Source: DTHT01 sp037444625
GTDB taxonomy: Bacteria > Acidobacteriota > Terriglobia > Bryobacterales > Bryobacteraceae
Assembly: GCA_037444625.1 (NCBI GenBank)
Contig: JBBIMA010000014.1
Coordinates: forward strand, 1-64,000
DNA length: 64,000 bases
Direction of reading: 5' to 3'
In this document: positions 17,861 through 26,174 of the stretch, piece by piece
Layout: each line of letters opens with the position of its first letter
Position numbering within the stretch: the first letter of the stretch is position 1
Notes under the pieces: model-generated
What the model was told of the DNA's origin: nothing
The model's database searches: none
What the model saw: only the letters and a program-made list of their open reading frames with translations
Position numbers and translations under genes: made by a program

Positions 17861-17921
17861 GCGCCGCCATAGGCGGCTATCCTCGCAAAGGGGCCGGGGC
17901 GCGGCTCAGGCGCCCCGGCCC
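17861..17921 (+). terminator. Two consecutive GC hairpins upstream of moxR
   Basis: GCCGCC-ATA-GGCGGC (17861-17875) and then GGGCCGGGGCGC (17891-17902), a 7-base loop, and GCGCCCCGGCCC (17910-17921), a perfect 12-base-pair stem. They lie 15-75 bases after the stop of the small membrane protein. No T-tract follows; they may separate that gene from the moxR operon. Confidence 0.4.
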
Positions 17922-17964
17922 GCCCCTGCCGAAGCGGTTCGAACGTATCGCTTACAATGGGAGT

Positions 17965-18963
17965 GTGACGCGGGCAGAGGTCAGGCTGGAGGAGGCGGTC
18001 GCACGTCTGGATCGCGTCCGGCAGGAGATCGGCAAGGTTATCGTGGGCCAGCAGGATGTGGTCGAGGGAGTGTTGATCTGCCTGCTGGCCGGCGGGCATG
18101 TGCTGTTGGAAGGGGTCCCGGGGCTGGGCAAGACCACGCTGCTGCGCACTCTGGCCCGGGCCTTGAATCTGAAGTACTCCCGCATTCAGTTCACGCCCGA
18201 CCTCATGCCGGCCGACATCGTGGGCAGCATGATCCTGGAGACCGGCGAGCACGGCGCCAAGACGCTGCGCTTCCAGCCCGGCCCCATTTTCGCCCACCTG
18301 GTGCTGGCGGACGAAATCAACCGGGCCACGCCCAAGACGCAATCGGCCCTGTTGGAGGCCATGCAGGAGCGGACCGTCACCAGCGGCAACACCACCCATC
18401 CGCTGGAGGCGCCCTTCCTGGTGATGGCCACGCAGAACCCCATCGAGATGGAAGGCACCTACCCGCTGCCGGAGGCGCAACTGGATCGTTTCCTGATGAA
18501 GATCCTGGTGAACTATCCTTCCCGGAGCGAGCTGGCCATGATCGTCGAGCGGACGATCCAGACCGAGGAGCCCGCGGTCGAACCGGTGATGGACCGGCGG
18601 GCGATCCTCGAAGTACGCTCGGTTTGCCGGGAGGTGCTGGCGGCGCCCCACGTGCAGGAGTTCGCCGTGGATCTGGTGCTGAGCACTCAGCCCGCCCACC
18701 CGCAGGCGCATCCCATGGCCCAGCGCTACATTCGCTACGGCAGCTCTCCCCGGGGAGCGCAGGCGCTGGTGGAGTGCGGGCGCGTGCTGGCGCTGATGCG
18801 CGGCCGCTTTCATTTGAGTGCGGACGACGTGCTGGCGGTGGCGCCCGCGGTGTTGCGGCATCGCATCATCTTGAACTTCGACGCTCACGCCGACGGGCAA
18901 ACCGCGGACGGCATCCTGGAGGAGATCCTCCGCAGCCAGGCGGCGCGGGCGCCGGCGGCTTGA
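17965..18963 (+). CDS. MoxR-family AAA+ ATPase
   Basis: 332 residues from a GTG start. Walker A GVPGLGKT at about 50-57, Walker B LVLADEIN at about 112-119, and the MoxR strings PDLMPADIVGS, ATQNPIEMEGTYPLPEAQLDRF and GSSPRGAQAL are present. MoxR ATPases are chaperones that insert metal or assemble complexes with von Willebrand factor A (VWA) partners. The next three genes encode DUF58 and VWA proteins, the classical MoxR partners. The start is not certain: GTG 17965 has a GGGAG only two bases away, but upstream in-frame sequence is GC-hairpin DNA rather than protein-like. Confidence 0.92.
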   Translation: MTRAEVRLEEAVARLDRVRQEIGKVIVGQQDVVEGVLICLLAGGHVLLEGVPGLGKTTLLRTLARALNLKYSRIQFTPDLMPADIVGSMILETGEHGAKTLRFQPGPIFAHLVLADEINRATPKTQSALLEAMQERTVTSGNTTHPLEAPFLVMATQNPIEMEGTYPLPEAQLDRFLMKILVNYPSRSELAMIVERTIQTEEPAVEPVMDRRAILEVRSVCREVLAAPHVQEFAVDLVLSTQPAHPQAHPMAQRYIRYGSSPRGAQALVECGRVLALMRGRFHLSADDVLAVAPAVLRHRIILNFDAHADGQTADGILEEILRSQAARAPAA

Positions 18964-18982
18964 GCGAGGCCGGGGCGGGCCG

Positions 18983-19867
18983 ATGTCCGAGCAGCCCTTG
19001 GTAGACCAGAAGTTTCTGGAGAAACTCGAGCGGCTGGCGCTGCGCTGGCAGCGATCGTTTCCCGGTCTGGTGGGCGGCCACAATCCCTCGCGCTATCCCG
19101 GCTTCGGGTTGGAGTTTCTGGATCACCGGCATTTCCACTACGGCGACGACTTGCGGGCGGTGAACTGGCGCGCCTACCTGCGCTTCGAGAAACTATTCCT
19201 GAAGATCTTCCGGTTGGAGCCGCACACCCCGGTGCGCCTGCTGCTGGACGCCAGCGCCTCGATGGCCACCGGAGGGCGGCCCAAGTTCGATTACGCGCGC
19301 ACGCTGGCGGCCGCGCTGTGTTACGTGGGCCTGGTCCGGCTGGAGACCATTCTGCTGCTGCCCTTCCGCGCCGGTCTGGAGGGCAGTTGCCGCTGCGCCG
19401 GAGGGCGGCACCGGTTCGCGCCGGTGGCCGAATTCCTCGCTCAGTTGCGGCCCGAGGGGCGAACCGATTATCTGGAGACGGTCCGCCAGTTCGTCTCACG
19501 CTATGTGGATCGCGGCCTGGCCATCGTCATCTCGGACTTCCTCGACGAGCAGCCGTGCGAGAAAGCCTTGCAGCACCTGGCCGATTTCGGGCACGAGCTG
19601 ATGCTGATCCAGGTATGGGCCGAGGAAGACCGGCAGCCCCCCTGGGAGGGGCGGCTGGAGCTGATTGACGCCGAGACGGGAGGGCGCCTGGAGCTGGACT
19701 TCGATCGCGAGGCGCGGGAGCGTTACACGGCCGCCTTCGACGCCCACAGCCGGAGCCTGCGCCGCCTGGCGCTGGGCAACGGCGGGCGCTACGTCGGCCT
19801 GTCCACGGACGTCGAGGTCGAGGACGCCATTTTCGGGCCGCTGGCCCGGATGGTGGGTTGCGAGTGA
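18983..19867 (+). CDS. DUF58 domain protein (VWA-like MoxR partner)
   Basis: 294 residues. The DUF58 core GHNPSRYPGFGLEFLDHRHFHYGDD, split across residues 32-56, with DLRAVNWRAYLR following, is highly typical. A VWA-like part has the metal-site LLLDASASMATG at about 88 and IVISDFLD near 182. No membrane segment is seen, so it is probably cytosolic or membrane-associated through its partners. It lies 19 bases after moxR and its stop overlaps the next ATG. In related operons this protein links the AAA chaperone to the membrane VWA proteins, often in envelope stress or sugar-rich environments; no precise function is established. Confidence 0.9.
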   Translation: MSEQPLVDQKFLEKLERLALRWQRSFPGLVGGHNPSRYPGFGLEFLDHRHFHYGDDLRAVNWRAYLRFEKLFLKIFRLEPHTPVRLLLDASASMATGGRPKFDYARTLAAALCYVGLVRLETILLLPFRAGLEGSCRCAGGRHRFAPVAEFLAQLRPEGRTDYLETVRQFVSRYVDRGLAIVISDFLDEQPCEKALQHLADFGHELMLIQVWAEEDRQPPWEGRLELIDAETGGRLELDFDREARERYTAAFDAHSRSLRRLALGNGGRYVGLSTDVEVEDAIFGPLARMVGCE

Positions 19868-21795
19868 TGTTTTTCTTGAGCCTGACGCCGGGCCAGTTTC
19901 TGGGGTTGCTGGCGGGCGGCGCGGCGCTGGTGCTCGCCCTGTACCTGCTGGATCGCTCCCGGCGCCGGCAGGTGGTGGCAACGCTGCGGTTCTGGACGGC
20001 GGCCCGAGAGGCCCCGCGGACGCAGCGGCGGCGGCGCATCCAGCAGTGGCCGTCGCTGCTGCTGCAACTGGCCGGTCTGGGGTTGCTGCTGGCGGCGCTG
20101 GGCGGGCTGCATTGGGGAACCCGCGGACCGGCGGCGCGCGACCATGTGCTGATCCTGGAGACCAGCGCCTGGATGGCGGCCCGGACCGGGCAGGGGACGC
20201 TGATGGAGCAGGCGCGCGCTCTGGCGCGGGCTTGCGTGCGGGCCTTGCCCGCGCGGGATCGCGTGATGTTGGTCCGGGCGGACGCACTGGCCACTCCCGC
20301 AACCGCCTTCGAGAGCGATCGGGCGACCCTGGAGCGCGCCATCGCGGAGTCCGCGCCCAGCGCCACGGCGCTGCGGCTCGGGCAGGCCCTGGCCTTCGCC
20401 GCCCGGGCCCAGCGTTTGCGGGGCGGCTCACCGGGTGAGATTCTCTTTGTGGGCTCGGGACGGGTCTCGGCAGAGGAGTCCGAGAACGCCTTTGCGCCGC
20501 CTGCGAACCTGCGGGTGATCACAGCCGGCGGCCCGCTGGAGAACTGCGGGCTGCGGCAGATCGGGTTGGAACGCTCACTGCGGGACCCGGGGCAGTGGAG
20601 CATTCTCGTGGTGGCGCGCAACTATGGGGCCGCGCCCCAGCGGCGCCGGATCCGGCTGGAGTTCGGCGGGGCGCCGGTGGGATCCGAGGAGCTTCGCCTG
20701 GCGCCGGGCGCCGAAGGGAGCGCTACGTTCAGGCTGCGCACGCAGGCGGCCGGCTGGTTGACCGCGCGCCTGGAGGGCCGCGATGCACTGGCCGCCGACG
20801 ACGAAGCAACGCTCGAGCTGCCCGCGTTGCGGCTGCTGCGCGTGCTGGTTTGGTCCGGCCGGCCGGAGCTGCTCCGCCCGTTGCTGGCCGCCAACCCGTG
20901 GGTGCGGGCCGAATATCGCTCGCCCGCAGGATACGAACCTGACGCGCCGGCCGACGTGGTGGTCCTGGACGGCTTCCGGCCGCCGGTCCCTCCCCGCAAG
21001 CCCGCCGTGTGGATCGAGCCGCCGGCGGCAGGCTCGCCCGTTCCGGTGGCGGGAAGGGCGCGCGCGGGCGAAGCGGTCGGGTGGCGGCCCGGTCATCCCA
21101 TCACGGAGGGTTTGGGGGTGCGAGATCTGCGCTTGGAGGGGGCCGATGTGTACTCTCCGGGGGCGGGCGATGCGATCGTGGCCGAGGTCGAGGAAGGACC
21201 GGTAGTGGTCGCCCGTGCCGATCCGCCCAAGATGGTGGTCCTGGGCTTTCACCCCGGGCGCTCGCGCATGCGCTACGAGCTGGCCGCTCCGCTGCTGTTC
21301 GCCAACCTGCTGCGCTGGATTGAGCCGGAGGTCTTCCGGCGGTGGGAGGCGCATGCGCAAAGCGCGGGAAGCGTGAGCGTGGAGCTGGCTGGGGAAGCGC
21401 GGGGCCGGGTGCGGGTCGAGACTGAAGACGGCCGGGCCGTGCCCTTCACCCAGGGTGAGCGTGGAGTGCGGTTCTTCTGGGCGGAGCCGGGCCTGATCAG
21501 GGTGCTGACCGGGACGGGCGAGATGGTTTACTCGCTGAGCCTGCCGCAGGTGGCGGAAGCGCAGTGGACGCCGCCGGCGGCGGTGCGGCGCGGGCTGCCG
21601 CCCGGGGCGGTCACTGAACCTCGAGCGGCGGACTTGAGCCCGTGGCTTGCCTTGGGCGGCGGGGTGTGCGTCCTGGTGGAGTGGCTGCTTTATGGAGCCT
21701 CTCGGCTGAGGGCGGCCGGCCGGGGCGGGTTGATGGGGGGACGGCTCGGCCGGCTGCGCCGCGCGGCGATCAAAGTCGGGGGGCGGGGCCGATGA
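19867..21795 (+). CDS. BatA-like membrane protein with N-terminal aerotolerance domain and VWA region
   Basis: 642 residues. The first 80 residues form the BatA N-terminal domain: a membrane helix (FLGLLAGGAALVLALYLLD), a basic linker with RRRRIQQWPSLLLQL, and a second helix (LAGLGLLLAALGGLHW). A VWA-like domain follows (VLILETSAWMAA), though with an Ala/Trp-altered DxSxS motif, so metal binding may be lost. Residues 200-560 look like a beta-sandwich and a glutamine-amidotransferase-like region (VVVLDGF...). A third membrane segment lies near the C-terminus (LSPWLALGGGVCVLVEWLLYG). Coupled by overlaps to both neighbours (TGATG and ATGA). Confidence 0.85.
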   Translation: MFFLSLTPGQFLGLLAGGAALVLALYLLDRSRRRQVVATLRFWTAAREAPRTQRRRRIQQWPSLLLQLAGLGLLLAALGGLHWGTRGPAARDHVLILETSAWMAARTGQGTLMEQARALARACVRALPARDRVMLVRADALATPATAFESDRATLERAIAESAPSATALRLGQALAFAARAQRLRGGSPGEILFVGSGRVSAEESENAFAPPANLRVITAGGPLENCGLRQIGLERSLRDPGQWSILVVARNYGAAPQRRRIRLEFGGAPVGSEELRLAPGAEGSATFRLRTQAAGWLTARLEGRDALAADDEATLELPALRLLRVLVWSGRPELLRPLLAANPWVRAEYRSPAGYEPDAPADVVVLDGFRPPVPPRKPAVWIEPPAAGSPVPVAGRARAGEAVGWRPGHPITEGLGVRDLRLEGADVYSPGAGDAIVAEVEEGPVVVARADPPKMVVLGFHPGRSRMRYELAAPLLFANLLRWIEPEVFRRWEAHAQSAGSVSVELAGEARGRVRVETEDGRAVPFTQGERGVRFFWAEPGLIRVLTGTGEMVYSLSLPQVAEAQWTPPAAVRRGLPPGAVTEPRAADLSPWLALGGGVCVLVEWLLYGASRLRAAGRGGLMGGRLGRLRRAAIKVGGRGR

Positions 21796-24296
21796 CGTTC
21801 GAGCGGGCGTGGGTGTTGGCGCTGGCCTGGCTGCCTGCGGGTTGGGCGGTATGGGCCTGGCGCGGGAGCACCCGCCGCGGGGCTTTATCGCTGAAGGCGG
21901 CGGCGCTGACGGCGATTCTGCTGGCCCTCGCCGGCCCGCAACTGACCCTGCTGTCTTCCCGAGTGGCGGTGGTGGCGCTGGTGGACACTTCGGCCAGCGT
22001 TTCGCCGGAGGATTTGGACCGGGCCTCGGAGATGACCGCCCGCCTGGCGAGCGTGCGCGGCCGGCATTGGCTGCGCGTCGTGCCCTTCGCCCGGGCCGTC
22101 CGGCCCCTGGAGGCCGAGGAGACCGGCAAGGCAGGCAAGTTGCGCCCCACGGCGGGCGAGGCGGGGCGGGCGACCAATCTGGAGGCGGCGATCCGGGAGG
22201 GCCTGGCGCAGTTGCCGGCGGGCATGTCGCCGCGCCTGGTGCTGATCTCCGACGGGCGGGAGAATGCGGGCAGCGCGGCGCGGGCGGCCTGGCAGGCGCG
22301 CGAGCTGGGCGTGCCGATTGATGCCTTCGCCCTGGCGGGCCGGCGGCGACCGGATCTGCGGCTGGAGACGGTGCGGCTGCCTTCCTATGCCTTCACGGGG
22401 GAGCGGTTCCCGGTGGAGGTGACGGTGAGGGCGCCGCGCAGCGCGGAAGCGGAAATCGAAATCGGCGCGGGCGGCAAGACGCTGGCCGTGAACCGCGTGA
22501 GGCTGGAGGCGGGTTCCAATTTGCTGCGCGTGCATGCCCGGCTGACTACCGCCGGGGCGGTGGATCTGAGCGGCGTGATTCGCGCCGGGGAGCTGGGCGA
22601 GGCGGGGTTCGCCCGGGCGGTCACAGTGAGGCGTCCCAGGGTGTTGCTGGTCTCCAAGGACCCGCCGGGATCGGAGAAGCATTTGGTCGGGGTCTTGGAG
22701 GCCGCGCAGTTTGAAGTCGTGCGCAGCGCCGCGGGAACTCCGGCCAGGCTGACGGATTACCAGGTGGTGGCGCTGAACAACTGGGATCTGGAAGCCATCC
22801 CGCCGGCAGGCAAAGAAGCGCTGGAGGAGTTCGTCAAGGGCGGCGGGGGCCTGCTGGTGATCGGGGGCGAGAACAACGTGTATGTGGACAAGAAGGGGAT
22901 CGAGGATCCGCTGGAGCGCGCCCTGCCCGCCCGCCTGGCCCCGCCGCGCACGCCTGAGGGCACGGCGGCGGTGCTGGTTCTGGACAAGTCTTCTTCGATG
23001 GAGGGCCGCAAGATCGAGCTGGCGCGACTGGCGGCGGTCGGCGTGGTGGACCACCTGCGGCCGATTGACCTGATCGGCATACTGATCTTCGACAATTCCT
23101 TCCACTGGGTGGTGCCTATTCGCAAGGCCGAAGACCGCAACCTGCTGAAGCGGCTGATCGCGGGCGTGATGGCGGACGGCGGCACGCAGATCGCACCCGC
23201 GCTGTCGGAGGCCTACCGGCGGATCCTTCCCGTGCGCGCCCTTTACAAGCACATCGTGCTGTTGACCGACGGCATCTCGGAGGAAGGCGACAGCCTTTCG
23301 CTGGCGCGGGAGGCGGCGGTCAATCGCGTGACGATCTCCACGGTAGGACTGGGACAGGACGTCAACCGGGCCTACTTGGAGAAGGTGGCGCTGCTGGCGC
23401 GGGGCAAGGCGTACTTCATGGCCGACCCGTCGGGATTGGAGCAGATCCTGATCCGGGACGTCATGGAGCACACCGGGACGACGGTGGTGGAGAAGCCGTT
23501 CCGCCCGCTGGTGGCGAAGAGGACCGAGGTCCTGGAGGGAGTGGCTTGGGAGTCGGCCCCGCCCCTGGCCGGCTACGTGCGATTCATCGCCCGGCCGACG
23601 GCCGATTTGCTGCTCAAGGCGGACGAGCGGGACCCGTTGCTGGCGCGCTGGCAGTACGGCCTGGGGCGGGCCGCGGTCTTCACCTCCGACGCCAAGAGCC
23701 GTTGGGCGGCGGGCTGGATCGGTTGGGAGGGTTTCGACAAGTTCTGGACGAACCTGTTTCGCGATCTGCTGCCTCGGGCGCAGGGCGGGCGCGCCGTGCT
23801 CACTTACAATGCGGCCAACGACGAGTTAGTCATCGAGTACCGCCTGGGGCGGGAAGTCGAGGAGCCCGAAGCGCCGCCTGATATTTTTCTCTTCGGCCCG
23901 GATGATTTCCGCCGCCCGGTCAAGATCCGGAAGGCGGCCGCGGGTACCTATCGCGCGGCCGTGCCGCTCGGGCGGCGGCGCGGCCTGTTCCGTGCCCGGC
24001 CGCTGGAGGAGTCGCAAGCCTTCCCGGAGACCGGGGTGTACCTGGAGGACGAAGAGTTGAGCGAGTACGGGAACAATCCGGAGTTACTGCGGCAGGTGGC
24101 GGAATTCACGGGCGGCCGCTTCGAGCCGCCCTTGCGGGCGGTCTTCCAGCCCGGCGGCAGAGCGAGGGTCGCGACCTGGCGGCTGTGGCCCTTCCTGCTG
24201 GCGCTGGCTCTGGGGCTGAACCTGACGGAGCTGGTGCTGCGCAAGTGGCCTGGGGTGGCGGAAGCCCTGAGGCTGCGCCGGGCGGCCAGGGCGTAG
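21792..24296 (+). CDS. Large membrane protein with two VWA domains and a GATase1-like domain
   Basis: 834 residues. Two N-terminal membrane helices (VLALAWLPAGWAVWAW; AALTAILLALAGPQL) precede a first VWA domain with the intact metal site VVALVDTSASVS. After a beta-sandwich insert there is a GATase1-like region (VLLVSKDPPGSEKHL, VVALNNWDLEAIP, GGGLLVIGGENN), then a second VWA domain with VLVLDKSSSMEGRK. A C-terminal membrane helix (LWPFLLALALGLNLTELVLR) closes it. The order TM-VWA-GATase-VWA-TM occurs in MoxR-linked operons of planctomycetes and acidobacteria. It is the last gene of the moxR operon; its likely role is in envelope maintenance, but this is inference. Confidence 0.85.
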   Translation: MTFERAWVLALAWLPAGWAVWAWRGSTRRGALSLKAAALTAILLALAGPQLTLLSSRVAVVALVDTSASVSPEDLDRASEMTARLASVRGRHWLRVVPFARAVRPLEAEETGKAGKLRPTAGEAGRATNLEAAIREGLAQLPAGMSPRLVLISDGRENAGSAARAAWQARELGVPIDAFALAGRRRPDLRLETVRLPSYAFTGERFPVEVTVRAPRSAEAEIEIGAGGKTLAVNRVRLEAGSNLLRVHARLTTAGAVDLSGVIRAGELGEAGFARAVTVRRPRVLLVSKDPPGSEKHLVGVLEAAQFEVVRSAAGTPARLTDYQVVALNNWDLEAIPPAGKEALEEFVKGGGGLLVIGGENNVYVDKKGIEDPLERALPARLAPPRTPEGTAAVLVLDKSSSMEGRKIELARLAAVGVVDHLRPIDLIGILIFDNSFHWVVPIRKAEDRNLLKRLIAGVMADGGTQIAPALSEAYRRILPVRALYKHIVLLTDGISEEGDSLSLAREAAVNRVTISTVGLGQDVNRAYLEKVALLARGKAYFMADPSGLEQILIRDVMEHTGTTVVEKPFRPLVAKRTEVLEGVAWESAPPLAGYVRFIARPTADLLLKADERDPLLARWQYGLGRAAVFTSDAKSRWAAGWIGWEGFDKFWTNLFRDLLPRAQGGRAVLTYNAANDELVIEYRLGREVEEPEAPPDIFLFGPDDFRRPVKIRKAAAGTYRAAVPLGRRRGLFRARPLEESQAFPETGVYLEDEELSEYGNNPELLRQVAEFTGGRFEPPLRAVFQPGGRARVATWRLWPFLLALALGLNLTELVLRKWPGVAEALRLRRAARA

Positions 24297-24329
24297 AGCG
24301 GCGGTCTTCGGCGGCCGGAAAAGGGGGAT

Positions 24330-26174
24330 ATGGCGATCTTGGCGCGGGAGCGGGTCGGATGCCGGATCCGGGCGATTGCGGCCCTGGTATGGCTGGCCGC
24401 CGGATGGTGTTGGGGGGCCGGGCGGGAGGCCACGGTGGCCGGTGAGGTCACGGTCCCTTACCCCACGCTGACCCATCTGGCGGTGGAGTGGAAGATCGAG
24501 GGCGACGAGAACCTGAACGGGGTGGTCCGGGTGCACTACCGCAAGATGGGGGAGGAGGCGTGGCGCGAGGCCCTGCCGTTGCGGCGGGTGCCGGCGGGGG
24601 AGAGTCGGGGGACGACGCCGGTGTTTCGCTGGGAGAACAAGCACTCGGGTTCGATTTTCGGGCTGCAACCCGGGGCGTGGTACGAAATCCGCCTGCGGCT
24701 GACGGATCCCGACGGGGGCGAGGAAGAGCGCATCGTGCGGGCGCGTACGCGGCCGGTGCCGCGTGCGCCGGCGGAGGCGCCCGTGCGGCGCGTGGGGCCG
24801 GGAGAATTGGATCAGGCGGATCCCGGGGAGATCCTGGTACTGGAGCCGGGCGATTACGGGCGGTTCGTGGCGCGGCGGGACGGCGAGCCGGGGCGGCCGA
24901 TCGTCTATCGCTCGGAGGACGGCCAGGCGGTCTTCGAATCCGTGTCGCTCAACGGGCGCAAGCATGTTTACTTGGAGGGCCTCACCATTCGTTCGAGCGG
25001 CACGGCGGTGACTCTGAACGGTTCGGAAGACTGCGTCGTGCGGCGCTGCCGGATTCGAGGGGTCTACGGAATCCGGGCCTCCTCGCCGCCGGGCGCCAGG
25101 AACGCTTATATCGCGGACAACGTCATCGAGGGGACGACCCCCTGGAGGAACGCCGCCATGGGTGCGAACGGGGAGAACATCGGGGAGGGCATCCAAGTCA
25201 CCGGTCCCGGGAACGTGATCGCCTACAACCGGGTGAGCGGCTTCCGGGACGCCATTTCCCTGATGGAGGACACCGGGGCCCACGAGCAGTTCAGCATTGA
25301 CATATACGGCAATGACATTTCGATCGGAGCGGACGACGGCATCGAGGCCGATTTCTGCTTCCATAACTGCCGCATCCTGCGCAACCGGCTGACCAATTGC
25401 TTCACCGGCTTGAGTTCGCAACCCGGTTTGGGCGGTCCGACTTACTTCATACGTAACGTGATGTATAACCTTACTTACGTTCCGTACAAGCTGCATCGCT
25501 TCAGCCGGGGGGACGTCATCCTGCACAACACGACGGTGAAAGTGGGCGACGGCATGGCCTGCTTCAGCTCGCAGCCTTTCGATTTCGCTTACTTCCGCAA
25601 CAACCTGTCCATCGGGGGTCCCCCGGGGGAGGAACGTTACGGCGGCTACAGCGCGGGCTCCGGTCGGGCGGCCAATCTGGCCAATCCGGGGCCGCATTGC
25701 GACTTCGATTACGACGCCGTGGGCACGCTGGCGACGCCCTTTCGGGCCCGCATCGGGCGGCTGGATTTTTTCGAGGTCGAGCGCCACGGCCTGAAGGTGC
25801 AATTCGACGAGGTCTTCGAGAATGTCGAGTTTCCGCTGCCTGCCGTCCCGGAGCGCGAGCCGGCGGACCTGCGGCCGCGGCCGGGCTCGGCGGTGGTGGA
25901 CGCCGCCCTGCCGCTGCCCAACGTCAGCGAGGGGTTTTGCGGGGAGGGGCCCGACATAGGAGCTTACGAGGCAGGTCAGCCCCTGCCGCACTACGGACCG
26001 CGGCCCGAGGGAATAGACGAAGAGAGCGAGGGCGAAAGCCCGGCCTGTGCTAGAATACCGCCCGATGAAAAGCCCACTATTTTGCGGAATCCTGCTGTGG
26101 AGCGCCGTCGGTCTGCCGGCTGCGGAGGTGAGCGTCTGGGTTGCACCCAGCGTTTACAAGGTCCGGCCCGATGA
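24330..26174 (+). CDS. Secreted right-handed parallel beta-helix protein, reading into the next gene
   Basis: 614 residues. A signal segment (AIAALVWLAAGWCWG, residues about 16-30) is followed by a fibronectin-like beta domain (to about 150) and a right-handed beta-helix, about 150-540, with rungs such as YLEGLTIRSSG, CVVRRCRIRGVYG and NAYIADNVIEG. The usual family end is GPDIGAYEAG near residue 545. After it the frame stays open for about 65 more residues, overlapping the next gene by 110 bases in another frame. That tail is low-complexity and charged, so the natural stop was probably lost. Beta-helix proteins of this kind are often polysaccharide lyases or epimerases; no catalytic motif was recognised. 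Confidence 0.75.
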   Translation: MAILARERVGCRIRAIAALVWLAAGWCWGAGREATVAGEVTVPYPTLTHLAVEWKIEGDENLNGVVRVHYRKMGEEAWREALPLRRVPAGESRGTTPVFRWENKHSGSIFGLQPGAWYEIRLRLTDPDGGEEERIVRARTRPVPRAPAEAPVRRVGPGELDQADPGEILVLEPGDYGRFVARRDGEPGRPIVYRSEDGQAVFESVSLNGRKHVYLEGLTIRSSGTAVTLNGSEDCVVRRCRIRGVYGIRASSPPGARNAYIADNVIEGTTPWRNAAMGANGENIGEGIQVTGPGNVIAYNRVSGFRDAISLMEDTGAHEQFSIDIYGNDISIGADDGIEADFCFHNCRILRNRLTNCFTGLSSQPGLGGPTYFIRNVMYNLTYVPYKLHRFSRGDVILHNTTVKVGDGMACFSSQPFDFAYFRNNLSIGGPPGEERYGGYSAGSGRAANLANPGPHCDFDYDAVGTLATPFRARIGRLDFFEVERHGLKVQFDEVFENVEFPLPAVPEREPADLRPRPGSAVVDAALPLPNVSEGFCGEGPDIGAYEAGQPLPHYGPRPEGIDEESEGESPACARIPPDEKPTILRNPAVERRRSAGCGGERLGCTQRLQGPAR

